Origin: Ramicandelaber brevisporus
Taxonomy: Eukaryota; Kickxellomycota; Ramicandelaberales; Ramicandelaberaceae
DNA: 15,529 nucleotides
Assembly: GCA_025201865.1 (NCBI GenBank)
Contig: MU603024.1
Coordinates: 9,861 to 25,389, forward strand
Direction of reading: 5' to 3'
Shown here: in pieces, positions 1 to 8,886 of the stretch
How positions within the stretch are numbered: position 1 is the first letter of the stretch
Layout of the letters: every line of letters starts with the position of its first letter
Made by a program: the position numbers and the translations under genes
The notes under the pieces: model-generated
Database searches by the model: none
Seen by the model: the letters and a program-made list of their open reading frames with translations, nothing else
Told to the model about the DNA's origin: nothing

Positions 1-200
1 GTTTCCCTCCAGTCATGCGTGGGTATTAGCGAATATGCCGATCTATTCACATCGTAAACATCGTGGCACTGCTACATATGGTGTCTCTTTTTATAAAAAA
101 AGTAATGAAGACGATGAGGGAGGAGAGAGAGAGAAGAGATAAAAGGGAGTAAAAGGGAGTAAAAGGAAGTAAAAGGGAATAGAGGTGTTAGAGAATGTGT
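1..200. other. 3' flank of the DUF726 gene; possible end of an upstream gene
   Basis: This stretch lies downstream of the minus-strand stop at 201-203. A plus-strand frame is open from the window edge (position 2) to a TAA at 140-142, 46 codons with no start visible. It could be the tail of a gene entering from the left, but an open run this short at an edge is not rare by chance. I saw no TTTATT (AATAAA on the minus strand) that would mark the polyadenylation site of the DUF726 gene. Confidence 0.3.
141..180. repeat. Four-copy 10-bp A/G tandem repeat
   Basis: The unit AAAAGGGAGT occurs four times in a row (141-150, 151-160, 161-170, 171-180). The third copy carries GGA for GGG and the fourth ends AAT. 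It sits 20-60 bases beyond the DUF726 stop codon, so it would be in that gene's 3' UTR, where the transcript reads as C/T-rich units. No function can be assigned. Confidence 0.8.
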
Positions 201-3200
201 TCATTTTATAACAAGTTTTGGCATTGTTGACGAGAGTTCCTTAACAGTAACGCCTGCCATCTCCAGCTCGCGGCGGATTTCATCCAAATCTGGCTCCACT
301 ATACTGAGACGACCGCCACCAATGCGAGCTGATGTTGGAGTTTGTTGCGGTTGCTGTGGATCGGATTCACCTTCTTGCGCAGTTTCAGAGGATGGAGATG
401 CCACAAATAGGTGATTGGGCAGGCCAAGCGGGCGATTGAGAGGTGTAACTGGCACAGATGCAGACACTGCAGCTGTTGTTAAAGTCGGGGGCTGAGCAGC
501 TGGAGTGACGTTTGCCGTGGGTGGTGGGTGGCTGACTGGAGGAGAGGCTGACCGAGTTACACTGGTGCGAGTCTCATCAACGCTGGCAGTGTTGCGACGG
601 AATCGCCATGAGGAGAAGAAGGATGCCATGCCTCCGGAGCGAGCAGATGATGTTGTTGGCGGAGCTGCTGTGGATGTCTCGGATTCATTTGACACAGACG
701 GACGCACGGCAGCAGCAGTTGTTGTTGTTGAAGGTGTTGTCGCTAGAGTTGACTGAGGCCGTGGAGAAGAAGTACTCATTTCGCGACTACGAACGTTGAC
801 TTCGATGCTGTTTGTGAGAGTCGATTGTCTGCTACTGCTGTGAGGAAGATTGTACTTGGCTGCCACAATTGCCTCTGCCTTTGCTCTTGCATCAGCCTTG
901 TCTTTAGCCTTTTGCGATGGAGTTCGCTTAACGCGAGGTGGCTTGGGGACGGACATTAGCTGTTCAGGTCGAGAATCCCAATCGAGATTAATTTGCTGCT
1001 TGCGACGGCGATTGCGACGAGCCTGGCGACGAAGACGCCGAGTGATGCTGAGTGTTTCTCGATCGAGGTCAGCTGCAGAGCGAGTAGAAGTGCTTGGATC
1101 TCCGCCTTCATCATCAGCTTCATCGGTAGCATTGACACCATCACTGGCAGCATCGATGGACTCTGGACTCTGGCTGCGGCTGACCATTGTTGCACTCTTG
1201 GTGCTTGCATTGCTGACGCTGTTGTTTACACTGGATGCTGCAGGTTTTGGATTATCAACGTCGCTGTCTGAGTAATCACTGCTTGAGCTGTCATCGCTGT
1301 AAGAGGTTGATTCGTACTCACTCATGCATCTGGCCACATTCTTGACTACGTTTTTATCCTTGGCATCCAACCCACGCTCTGCCGCAATAACTTTTGCCTG
1401 CTCCAACAATTCTATTCTATGCAGTCTTCTCTTCTCCTTCCGCTCAGCTCTTCTCTTCTTCTTTGCCTCCTCCTCTTCATCAGGATCCAAGAATTCCTCT
1501 GCAGTAACTTCGAATCCAACATGCTTTAACAGTTTAGGCATCAATCTTCTGTAATGCAAATGGCCGGGAACCAACTCTGTAATATCCATGTTTTCCAATC
1601 CATTGATGCCTTCAATTGGGTTTAATCCCGCAATGTTGGCTGCAACATTGGTGGCTCTATACAAGAATCCAAGAATCCAGTCATTCTTGGCATATGCATT
1701 GAGAAATCTTCCACCAACCACACCTGTGGCCAATCTCCATTCATCAGCAGTGGCAGTAACTGGGCATCCAAACATGTAAACATCTTCAACAATGCCAAAT
1801 GAGCCCATTTTGCCCAATTCAACCAATGCATAGAAGATCACTCGTGCACCCAGCGAGAATCCAACCAGAGTGACTGGGCGACCACCCTGAGCTCGATTGC
1901 GCAGACTATCTGCCAATATCAAACCGGCTCTTTTGGCCAAGTCAATGCAAACTGACCATGGATTGTCTATCAAATATCCCAGCTTGGTCAACCACAGCGG
2001 CCAGGTTAGTGCACTTAACAGAGAGTTTAGTACAGTGTGCTGCAACACCTGCAATGCAGCCGTGGACACAACTTCGCCTGCAATTAACTTAAGCGCATCG
2101 CCCAGCTCTCTCAGTGCCTCTGGCTCCCACAAGATAGAATACAAGTCACCCATTACTTGATCAACGGTCGAGAATGGCAGGGTTCCATTGTCAGCTTGAC
2201 CGAGCCAGCCAGATATGCAAATTATTACATTCAATCTACTATTCTCATTAATGGGAACCAGCTGAAACACATCCAGTCCTTTGATTCTTTTTGCCATTTT
2301 AGAGCCAGCCATTCCGCTGCCTGTGGCTATTCCAGTTGATGTGATCAATGCAGCTCCTCCAATGCTTCCAAAGAACGTGCCGATTGCTGTGTGGCCCAAT
2401 CCAATTGTGGTGAATGCTGCTCCTAATCCAGCTCCAATTGCAGGCGCCAATAATCCGGCCGATAACCCTAGCACCAATCCACCACCGACTGTAGCCAATC
2501 CTAGGATAACCCATCGCTTCTTCTTCTCCTTCTTTCTTCTAATATTTATATGCATATCTACAATTTTATCAGATTCATTTGTGGAAGATGCCTGGTTTGA
2601 CTGGTTCGATAGTTCAAATAATCTCAATTGATCAGTTAGTCGCTGCTCTAATTGCAATACTGACAAATGCGGAATTGACAATGAATCGGCTAATTTTCTT
2701 AGTACATATCTGCCTCTTGAATCATACGTATTATCTGTCAAAAATAGTAAAAATAAGTCCAAGATTGCAGTCATTCTAACATCAATCTTTACTGCACTTG
2801 ATTTAGACTCTTCTTCACAAACGCTCTCTTCTGAGTTGTTAGTATCACTACCACCACTGTTAATAATAGTATCATCGGTGTTACTGCTGTTACTGTCATT
2901 ATTATCACCATCGCTGCTAGTATTATCCACAACAGTCAGTGCATTGTCAGACACCACCTCAATAGTGTCACCATCAGCTGTGAGCGATTTAATCAAATCC
3001 TTAATGATGATATTGTGCCGAGCTAATTTTTCAATCATTGTTTGTTCGGCAGGCACTAGCTGCATGTGTCTGTATAGTTTATTCATTTGGCTTCTTGCAA
3101 ATGTCAAGTAGCTAGTAGTTGCAGCCATCCCTTCTTTATGTCTCATCTCCAATTTACATTCTAGCTCTACAAACAGCAATGACACTATTCCCACATAGGC

Positions 3201-3914
3201 AATCTTCTGCTGATCTGTTAATATAGACTTGGATGCATGTCTCTGCTGCGACCGACTTGCAATCAGTAATGCCAAGTCTTGTTTGGATTTTGACTTTATC
3301 TGAGATAATATTGCTGCATACTCTTCTGACGCTGGATCTAACCCGCCAAGCAAGTCTCCAATCAATTCAGGCGGCAATGAATCATCTCCCTCGTCATCTT
3401 CATCTTCATCCGAGTCAAGCTCCTCTTTGTTCTTGTCAATTGTTGCCAGTGTCGATGCTGTAGTCGCTTTACTGAATTGACCGGATACCGGCGAGCTGAC
3501 ACTACTGTTGTTGTTGCCAGTGCCATCCTTTGCCGTAGCTGGAGCCGCACGCACAATGACTGGCAAAGCAGTCTCGCTCTCTGCGTGTCGCAGACTAGAC
3601 GTGTCTGTACTCAGCGGCTTGCCAGAGAAGCTTTCCGGCCGCAGTGCCAGAGGCTCAGCAATGTATCCGTCAGTGTCCTCGAGGTCGTAATCTCTGCGTC
3701 GATCGGCTTTGCGCATGGCTGGCACTGGCGGAGCGCTCAGCAGACCAAACCCAAGGCTCTTCCCAGCAGCACGTCCAACACTGTTACTAATATTGCTGCT
3801 GCTATTGCTGGTGCTGGTGCTGGTGACGATACTGCCGACTCCAATGGGACTGGTCGTAGAGGCAGCGCTCGTCGAGCTGTTGGCGCTACTGCCGGACGTG
3901 CCGATCTTGCTCAT
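201..3914 (-). CDS. DUF726 (TMCO4/Mil1-type) alpha/beta-hydrolase-fold membrane protein
   Basis: A single uninterrupted ORF of 1237 codons. Residues 1-180 are S/T-rich disorder ending in an acidic run (167-178). Residues 232-310 and 377-430 form the helical N-terminal part of the family, split by an acidic N/D/S insert (about 313-371). Residues 455-467 are strongly basic, followed by a Gly/Ala-rich hydrophobic block at 468-530, probably two membrane hairpin segments. The hydrolase core shows IICISGWLG (564-572), the nucleophile elbow GFSLG with Ser687, candidate acid Asp745 in YAKNDW, and candidate His785/His787 in PGHLHYR. The tail from about 810 is disordered, with basic patches (817-833, 959-972). 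Human TMCO4 is about half this length; the yeast homologue Mil1 is nearer in size and binds an AP-1 adaptor subunit. No substrate is known for the family, so catalysis is inferred from motifs. The start at 3914 is the only sensible ATG; its context is weak. The gene is divergent from the phosphatase gene. Confidence 0.93.
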   Translation of the reverse strand: MSKIGTSGSSANSSTSAASTTSPIGVGSIVTSTSTSNSSSNISNSVGRAAGKSLGFGLLSAPPVPAMRKADRRRDYDLEDTDGYIAEPLALRPESFSGKPLSTDTSSLRHAESETALPVIVRAAPATAKDGTGNNNSSVSSPVSGQFSKATTASTLATIDKNKEELDSDEDEDDEGDDSLPPELIGDLLGGLDPASEEYAAILSQIKSKSKQDLALLIASRSQQRHASKSILTDQQKIAYVGIVSLLFVELECKLEMRHKEGMAATTSYLTFARSQMNKLYRHMQLVPAEQTMIEKLARHNIIIKDLIKSLTADGDTIEVVSDNALTVVDNTSSDGDNNDSNSSNTDDTIINSGGSDTNNSEESVCEEESKSSAVKIDVRMTAILDLFLLFLTDNTYDSRGRYVLRKLADSLSIPHLSVLQLEQRLTDQLRLFELSNQSNQASSTNESDKIVDMHINIRRKKEKKKRWVILGLATVGGGLVLGLSAGLLAPAIGAGLGAAFTTIGLGHTAIGTFFGSIGGAALITSTGIATGSGMAGSKMAKRIKGLDVFQLVPINENSRLNVIICISGWLGQADNGTLPFSTVDQVMGDLYSILWEPEALRELGDALKLIAGEVVSTAALQVLQHTVLNSLLSALTWPLWLTKLGYLIDNPWSVCIDLAKRAGLILADSLRNRAQGGRPVTLVGFSLGARVIFYALVELGKMGSFGIVEDVYMFGCPVTATADEWRLATGVVGGRFLNAYAKNDWILGFLYRATNVAANIAGLNPIEGINGLENMDITELVPGHLHYRRLMPKLLKHVGFEVTAEEFLDPDEEEEAKKKRRAERKEKRRLHRIELLEQAKVIAAERGLDAKDKNVVKNVARCMSEYESTSYSDDSSSSDYSDSDVDNPKPAASSVNNSVSNASTKSATMVSRSQSPESIDAASDGVNATDEADDEGGDPSTSTRSAADLDRETLSITRRLRRQARRNRRRKQQINLDWDSRPEQLMSVPKPPRVKRTPSQKAKDKADARAKAEAIVAAKYNLPHSSSRQSTLTNSIEVNVRSREMSTSSPRPQSTLATTPSTTTTAAAVRPSVSNESETSTAAPPTTSSARSGGMASFFSSWRFRRNTASVDETRTSVTRSASPPVSHPPPTANVTPAAQPPTLTTAAVSASVPVTPLNRPLGLPNHLFVASPSSETAQEGESDPQQPQQTPTSARIGGGRLSIVEPDLDEIRRELEMAGVTVKELSSTMPKLVIK

Positions 3915-4086
3915 CAGAGAGTGCGATAGTTATTTTTTCTATATGGACAGAGCGCAGCGACGGCAACAGAGAAAGACAAAGTGGCAGAGTCCGCTACTGT
4001 ATCCCGGAAGCGAATGGCAACCTGTCAGCCAAAAGAGAAAATCGGAGTAATATACTCGGATGGTCGATGCTAGAGTGCGTAAGGTT

Positions 4087-4127
4087 GGCAGGCAAACAAA
4101 CAGGCAAACAGGCAAGCAAACAGGCAG
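4087..4127. repeat. Degenerate CAGGCAAA tandem repeat
   Basis: The segment is built almost entirely from CAGG, CAAA and CAAG blocks: GGCAGGCAAACAAACAGGCA followed by further copies. It is strongly strand-asymmetric, with no T on the plus strand, and lies about 170 bases upstream of the DUF726 start. It may be a simple slippage product within that promoter or 5' UTR. Confidence 0.75.
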
Positions 4128-4613
4128 TGTGCTTTAGCCTTAGCTCTTCGTTAATATCATTCACATTAGATATCAATATGTCTATTATTATCCAGTAAAA
4201 AAAATCATGCAAATGCTGCTGTTACCGCTATTTCTGCTACGGTTGCTGCTATTGATGATTATGTTGCCGATGTAGGAGGGAGCGTGCACAGCTTTGCTTC
4301 ATGCCGACTCCCCTCTCCTTTTGGCTGCCATGTCATTCGTGCAACCTTTACTCTTCCTCCCTGTCTTTGTCAATAGTCGACGATAATAGTCCCTTTTTTG
4401 AGTCCTCCGTGAACCAATACACACGAGCGGCCACTGTCTGTCTGCTGACGCTGCTGCATTCTCTCTTTGTTCGTCCAATCGACGCCTCTTTTTAGGCGCC
4501 TGCAGTCTTTCGCTTTCGCTTCGCTTGAAGTGCGGGTCTCTCTTGGCTACAATACGGCCGATCTTCTCGAACACCACCAACACAGCCTTCGCCCCTCTCT
4601 TTCTGACCTCTTC

Positions 4614-4757
4614 AATCTTCACCAAACCTTCCTCCTCCACCTCCCCCTCAGTAGTCCGTCTCCGCACACACGCAAGCACTTACGCACATAAGCACACAAG
4701 CACACAAGCACACACGCACTATCTCGTTCTTTCTCGTTCTCTTTCTCTCTTCCGCTA
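4614..4757 (+). promoter_or_regulatory. Pyrimidine and CA-rich tract upstream of the phosphatase gene
   Basis: A coding-strand C/T-rich run (4614-4660) is followed by a CA-rich part in which AGCACACA is repeated three times exactly (4691-4714). A second C/T run carries two TCTCGTTCT copies (4722-4730, 4732-4740). It ends about 36 bases before the ATG. Similar pyrimidine tracts precede the other plus-strand genes here, which suggests a shared core-promoter or start-site feature; that is inference. Confidence 0.5.
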
Positions 4758-4793
4758 ACTTACCAGTACTCTCGCCTATCACTTGAGCATAGT

Positions 4794-6458
4794 ATGGGCA
4801 AGACACGGCGGCCGGTTCTTGTTCTCGGGCTCATAGTTGGGTTCATTTCGTTGCTCGTCTTGATTCGTCTGTTCAACTCGTTCAGACCCCGTCTTCTGAA
4901 GATTCCAACGATAGCACCTCTGGCTGATGGCCGCTTCACCAAGCACCGCAACTATGACTCTCCCATCATTGTGCCTCTTCCAACTGTAGCGCCAATCCGA
5001 CTCAATTCCACCATTGATCCAAACCTGCCGCCAGTTCCCAACCTGTATTCCAACTACAGCTATTGCCAAGCAGAGTATCCACAGTCAACCGGCTACGAAG
5101 CAGTCAAAGGAGCGAAGCTAAAGCTGGTGCAAATTGTTGTGCGACATGGCGATAGAACGCCTGTTCATTCCACGTTGGATACGTTTGCTGAATGGGACTG
5201 CAGTTCCAGACCAGAAATATCCAAGCTGGAAGATAGAGCTAGATTGGGCGATGGAAACAAAGACGAGGATAAGCACTATGCAGACTCCAATGAATCGCCT
5301 AGCATTGTGCACAGAGTTTCAATCCCAGAAAAGGGTGGATATAGCTGGGCAATCCCAACAAAGGGCAACTGCGTCAGAGGCCAGTTAACAATGAAGGGAA
5401 TGTGGCAGCATCGCGAACTGGGCAAGCATTTGCGTGATATCTATGTTGACAAGCTGAATTATCTGCCAAAGGTACTGGATCACACTGAGGATGTATACGT
5501 TAGACACACTTATATCTGGCGCACAAAGCAGTCTGCAATGTCCTTAATTGAGGGAATGTTCCCAAATGCAACATATAACAACAAGCAGCCGTTTGAGTTT
5601 GTCCAGTATCCACAAGAGATTGAAACCATGTTTTCCAACCCAGGAGCGTGCCCCAAGCTGAAGGTTACATTTGGACAGATGCAGCAGTCGGTTCCTTATA
5701 AGAGATATATCAAATCACAGGCAGCGCTTCATGATGAGCTGATTGATATATTGGGATCGCCATTTGGAAGTGGCGATTGGATGAATTCGATGGAAGGCTG
5801 GATGGACATTTTGAACACCCACTCTTGCCACAACAAACAGCTTCCATGCTCGTCTCAAAACAAGACTCAATGCGCAACTACTGAAATCGTTAAGCAACTA
5901 AACCTGGCTGGATCGTTTGAGTATGCATGGACCAAGCGAGATGATCCATTTGCCCCAACTTACAACAGACTTGGTTCTGGTCCATTTGTCAGTGAGCTAA
6001 AACGTCGGTGGGAGCAGGTGTCTGGCAAGCCTTCGTTTATTCCTGGCAAATCTCCATTTGACGCAATCTGGCCGCAGCACGAGCCCTCTTCAAACAGCCA
6101 ACATCGGGCTAGAAATGGCGAAACCGAGCCAGCCTCTCGTGGCCCTAAATTTGAAGTGTATAGTGCCCATGATGATACAGTATCCTATCTGCTGGGTACA
6201 TTGCAAGCATATGACATGCGCTGGCCGCCGTATGCATCCAATCTAATCTTTGAGCTGTGGGAGCGCGATCAGCCTGTGGAAAGTGGGAAGGATTCATATG
6301 TATTTAGAGTCATCTACAATGGACAAGTGCTGAGAGTCCCATGGGCTGATTTGAATGAAGTTTCCTATGATGACTTTGTACGTTATTTGCAACCTTACAT
6401 TGCAGCGCCTGAAGAGCTGCGAAATGAATGCGGTGTTGTTCCAGAAGGTGTCGCCTAA
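4794..6458 (+). CDS. Type II membrane histidine acid phosphatase (PXYLP1/acid-phosphatase-like)
   Basis: A 554-aa protein of the histidine phosphatase superfamily, branch 2. A basic N-terminus (MGKTRRP) precedes a single hydrophobic helix (8-24) with no evident cleavage site, implying a signal anchor and a luminal or extracellular catalytic domain. Catalytic motifs are RHGDRTP (117-123, nucleophile His118) and SAHDDTVS (457-464, His459-Asp460), the latter followed by the family-typical WPPYAS block (477-482). The phosphate-pocket arginine is probably Arg237 or Arg243 in VRHTYIWRTKQSA. Potential N-glycosylation sites are Asn71, Asn87, Asn258 and Asn356; several cysteines (91, 136, 193, 286, 345, 352, 360, 545) could form disulfides. 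The reaction is phosphomonoester hydrolysis. Animal PXYLP1 removes 2-phosphate from xylose in the Golgi, but secreted acid phosphatases share the fold, so the substrate is open. The start has a good context (A at -3, G at +4). Confidence 0.92.
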   Translation: MGKTRRPVLVLGLIVGFISLLVLIRLFNSFRPRLLKIPTIAPLADGRFTKHRNYDSPIIVPLPTVAPIRLNSTIDPNLPPVPNLYSNYSYCQAEYPQSTGYEAVKGAKLKLVQIVVRHGDRTPVHSTLDTFAEWDCSSRPEISKLEDRARLGDGNKDEDKHYADSNESPSIVHRVSIPEKGGYSWAIPTKGNCVRGQLTMKGMWQHRELGKHLRDIYVDKLNYLPKVLDHTEDVYVRHTYIWRTKQSAMSLIEGMFPNATYNNKQPFEFVQYPQEIETMFSNPGACPKLKVTFGQMQQSVPYKRYIKSQAALHDELIDILGSPFGSGDWMNSMEGWMDILNTHSCHNKQLPCSSQNKTQCATTEIVKQLNLAGSFEYAWTKRDDPFAPTYNRLGSGPFVSELKRRWEQVSGKPSFIPGKSPFDAIWPQHEPSSNSQHRARNGETEPASRGPKFEVYSAHDDTVSYLLGTLQAYDMRWPPYASNLIFELWERDQPVESGKDSYVFRVIYNGQVLRVPWADLNEVSYDDFVRYLQPYIAAPEELRNECGVVPEGVA

Positions 6459-6840
6459 TTTAGTTCTTTTTATCATTCATCTCAACTGCTTAACTCAATT
6501 TAGCTAACTAGCCAATGAGTCAGTTACTTTCTTTCTTTCTTTCTGTTCTTCTCATCTTTATTTTAATTTTAAAAACAGTAACAATAACTTTGTTAATCGT
6601 AGTTCATTTTCATCCTAGATTAATGGAATTGATCGTCTGGGGGATGCCAAGTCAGTCAATCGAGCAGCCTGCCGTTCTTCCAAGTGGATTTTCCTCCATT
6701 CCTTTTTCACTTTCTTTTTTCTTTTTCTTTTTCTTTTTCTTCATACTCTCTGTCTCTCTTTCTCTCCGCATCTCTCTGTCACTCTGTCACTCTGTCGCTG
6801 TCTCTTCAGTCTTTGCCTTGAACTCGAAGTTGTATCACAC
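6459..6840. other. Intergenic: phosphatase 3' flank and twinfilin promoter
   Basis: These 382 bases hold no credible gene. The first part is AT-rich 3' flank without an exact AATAAA. The second part is dominated by a long pyrimidine tract (listed separately) that ends about 30 bases before the twinfilin ATG. A frame open through the region from 6515 reflects the tract and shares no family signal. Confidence 0.6.
6689..6809 (+). promoter_or_regulatory. Long pyrimidine tract upstream of the twinfilin gene
   Basis: About 120 bases of nearly pure C/T on the coding strand. It has repeated CTTTTT units (about 6715-6740), CT-rich runs, and three CTCTGTC repeats near 6774-6796, ending TCTCTTCAG at 6801-6809. 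The ending resembles a 3' splice site, so a 5' UTR intron is possible, but the tract is equally explained as a core-promoter pyrimidine stretch like those ahead of neighbouring genes. Confidence 0.5.
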
Positions 6841-8457
6841 ATGTCAGTTAGTAGCGGAATCACAGCGGCTGCCGACCTCAGCAGTGCCATCCGTGGCAGC
6901 CTCGAGCCAGGGTCCACCGTCACTGCTCTCAAGGTCCAGGTCCAAGGGAATGCTCTTGTTTTGGCCGATTCGAAGCACTCTTCCGCCGGCTCTTCTGCTC
7001 ATCTAGATGAAGCTGCCAACTACAGCCTCTTGTCCGACGTGATTGATCCCAAGGAAGCGGCATATGTGCTACTGAGAGTGAAGAATGGCTTTGTGTTTGT
7101 AACGTGGGTTCCAGACAATCATGTTCGTATCAGAGAGAGAATGGTCTATGCCTCAAGTGCCAGTGCTTTAAAGACTGCCGTTGGCTATTCTAATGTGGTG
7201 GATACTCAGCATTTTACCTATCTGGATGACATCCTCCAGCGTGCTGGCAAGTCATCTGCCAACTCTGCTGGCACTACAGGTACTCCAAAGGTGAATGACG
7301 CTAGCTACACTAAGGATAGATTTGATGTTAGATCAGTAATGAGTAGAGATGAGATTATTAAAATGGAACTACAGCGTGAAGAAGAGGTTGAGAGAAAAGA
7401 GCGCGCTGACCGTGTGGCTCGCCAGCTGAATGCATTCGCTCCTCCTCCTTCTTCTTCTTCTCTTCAATCTGCCGTGTCTGCTGCTGCTACAGCTACATCT
7501 ACAGCTACATCTACAGCTACTTCCAACAAGAGTATGGCTGCTGCAATGACTGGCGGTGGATTCCATGCATTCAATGTATCGTTAAACAGTGAAGCTAGTC
7601 GAGCAGTACGCGATGCAGTTGAAGATGGCCACAATAACTGGGTTGAACTCGCTTTGTCTCCAAGTGGAAACTCTCTCGAACTGGCCAACTCCTCTCACAT
7701 TAGTCGTGAATCAACTTCCATTATTCCTCTTCCATCTGATGAGCCTCGCTTTGGCGTATTAGTCATTCCAAATGATGGCAGCTCTTTTGGCAACAACCGC
7801 ATCCTGGTTTACAGCTGCCCATCCTCCTCTCGTCCCAAGCTGCGAATGACATATTCATCGGCAGTATCGGGAGTGCTGACTGCCATTGTCAAGGAGACCA
7901 ACGCACCGTTCCATTTCAGATTCAATGTGTTTGATCATGCCAATGGATTATCGATTTCAACTATTATTGTCAAAATCCGGAATGAAAGTGAATGCGTTGT
8001 CAAATTGGAAAATAGCACAAAGTCATTTGCCGATATTGTTACATTCGATCCAATTGCTGCCCAGGCTAAAGCGATGCAGGCTGCTGGAAGAGTTGCAAAC
8101 TCACCCTTCCGTAAGATTGAGCAACTGCAAGAGAACGAGCAAGCCTCAGGCGCATATCGCTCACCAACTGCATCGTCAACCTATTCGTCTGCTGGCCGTA
8201 TCGCTTCATCATCATCTGTTGCTGCTGCTGAGCCAAGCAGTGAGTTTAAACCGGATTGGAGCACGTTTGATAACATGCCCAAGCCAGTCACTAAGCGTCC
8301 AGTGAACGTAATGCAAGGACATCCGGTGTTTGGTCAAATGGCTGCCGCCATGAAACAAGCTGCATCCATTGCAAACCGTGATCCGAATGCACCAACCATT
8401 GTCACAGCTGGATCTGGCCGTAAAGGTATCATTGTGCCTCCATCGTACGCGTACTAA
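6841..8457 (+). CDS. Twinfilin-like actin-binding protein (two ADF-H domains)
   Basis: A 538-aa protein. The first ADF-H domain spans about residues 1-135: it opens SGITAAADL and carries the actin-binding long helix with VRIRERMVYASSASALK (95-111), matching the twinfilin consensus of R-x-R/K-M-x-Y-A-S. A charged helical linker (169-197) and a P/S/A/T low-complexity stretch (200-230) follow. The second ADF-H domain spans about 242-380, with WVELALSPSGNSLELAN (267-283) and the helix KLRMTYSS (333-340). Twinfilins bind actin monomers and filament barbed ends in the cytosolic cortex and recruit capping protein through a short basic tail. This protein is much longer than the usual 330-350 aa: a 158-residue tail follows domain two, and I do not see the usual KPKGP/KR-rich capping-protein motif in it. 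The family call is good; coronin or other ADF-H proteins fit less well because the domain is duplicated. Confidence 0.85.
   Translation: MSVSSGITAAADLSSAIRGSLEPGSTVTALKVQVQGNALVLADSKHSSAGSSAHLDEAANYSLLSDVIDPKEAAYVLLRVKNGFVFVTWVPDNHVRIRERMVYASSASALKTAVGYSNVVDTQHFTYLDDILQRAGKSSANSAGTTGTPKVNDASYTKDRFDVRSVMSRDEIIKMELQREEEVERKERADRVARQLNAFAPPPSSSSLQSAVSAAATATSTATSTATSNKSMAAAMTGGGFHAFNVSLNSEASRAVRDAVEDGHNNWVELALSPSGNSLELANSSHISRESTSIIPLPSDEPRFGVLVIPNDGSSFGNNRILVYSCPSSSRPKLRMTYSSAVSGVLTAIVKETNAPFHFRFNVFDHANGLSISTIIVKIRNESECVVKLENSTKSFADIVTFDPIAAQAKAMQAAGRVANSPFRKIEQLQENEQASGAYRSPTASSTYSSAGRIASSSSVAAAEPSSEFKPDWSTFDNMPKPVTKRPVNVMQGHPVFGQMAAAMKQAASIANRDPNAPTIVTAGSGRKGIIVPPSYAY
7489..7524 (+). repeat. 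In-frame 12-bp tandem repeat coding TATS
   Basis: ACAGCTACATCT occurs twice exactly (7489-7500, 7501-7512), with a third altered copy (7513-7524). It encodes consecutive Thr-Ala-Thr-Ser units in the linker between the two ADF-H domains of the twinfilin-like protein. Because the unit is a multiple of three, copy-number change would alter linker length without shifting frame. Confidence 0.9.
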
Positions 8458-8739
8458 ACAATCATTCTCTGCTTCGTTCGTGTCCTCTTCTCCTTTTTTA
8501 TGTTTGTTTGTTTAACCCCTACCTCTTCGATTCATCGATTCATCAATCAAATGAAACAAAAAACGACGATTAATATTGAAAGGTTAACTATACCGACACA
8601 ATAAAAAAGACTAGATACAGAAGGAAGAGGAAAGTATCAATATTGTGAGCACAACAGGCTCACATTTGGCGAGCAGAGTAAAACGAGTTGTTTGGAATCA
8701 GCAGCCAACAATCTACAATCAAACAATGCACATAACTGA
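8458..8739. other. Convergent 3' flanks
   Basis: These 282 bases lie between the twinfilin stop and the end of the minus-strand candidate gene. They contain a short CGATTCAT direct repeat near 8527-8542 and the AATAAA at 8600. No ORF on either strand is convincing. Confidence 0.5.
8600..8605 (+). terminator. AATAAA polyadenylation signal of the twinfilin gene
   Basis: An exact AATAAA lies about 143 bases after the twinfilin stop codon, in AT-rich sequence. Position and strand fit 3' end formation of that transcript. Confidence 0.55.
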
Positions 8740-8886
8740 TCATATTCGCCCATTCGCAAATCGCCACATAACAAATCTCGACAACCCATCAATTGCACCC
8801 TGCAAGACTTTACGAATGTCCTCGTATCCAGGGCTTGGCAGAGATACGATGGCATCGTAAAATGTTTTGTATAAACGAGCACCATC
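8740..8886 (-). other. Open continuation of the minus-strand candidate gene after an in-frame TAG
   Basis: Directly after the TAG at 8887-8889, the same minus-strand frame stays open for 48 codons to a TGA at 8740-8742. It reads as ordinary protein: DGARLYKTFYDAIVSLPSPG, then helical-looking sequence including EDIRKVLQGAIDGLSRFVMW. Codons match those of neighbouring genes. The TAG is preceded by TTCCTCAG, so CAGTAG could be a tandem splice acceptor, with this stretch as a second exon. Read-through or a nonsense mutation are the alternatives. Confidence 0.35.

Larger units (their letters stand above)
3915..4793. promoter_or_regulatory. Divergent intergenic region (bidirectional promoter)
   Basis: These 879 bases separate two divergent starts, the minus-strand DUF726 gene (ATG at 3914) and the plus-strand phosphatase gene (ATG at 4794), so they should hold both promoters. 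No convincing gene lies inside; the longest minus-strand frame (to 4679) begins with GTG and is the mirror of a CT-rich tract. Visible elements are a CAGGCAAA-type repeat (4087-4127), a CA-rich repeat (4691-4714) and a CT-rich tract running to 4757. A clear TATA box was not found for either direction. Confidence 0.6.

Noticed and set aside
3477-3929. Long plus-strand frames opposite the DUF726 gene
   Set aside because: They mirror the S/T/A-rich N-terminal codons of the minus-strand gene, whose hydrolase motifs make it the real one.
4299-4679. 126-codon minus-strand frame in the divergent promoter region
   Set aside because: It starts with GTG, has an ATG only near its end, and its Lys/Arg/Glu-rich translation is the complement of a CT-rich tract.
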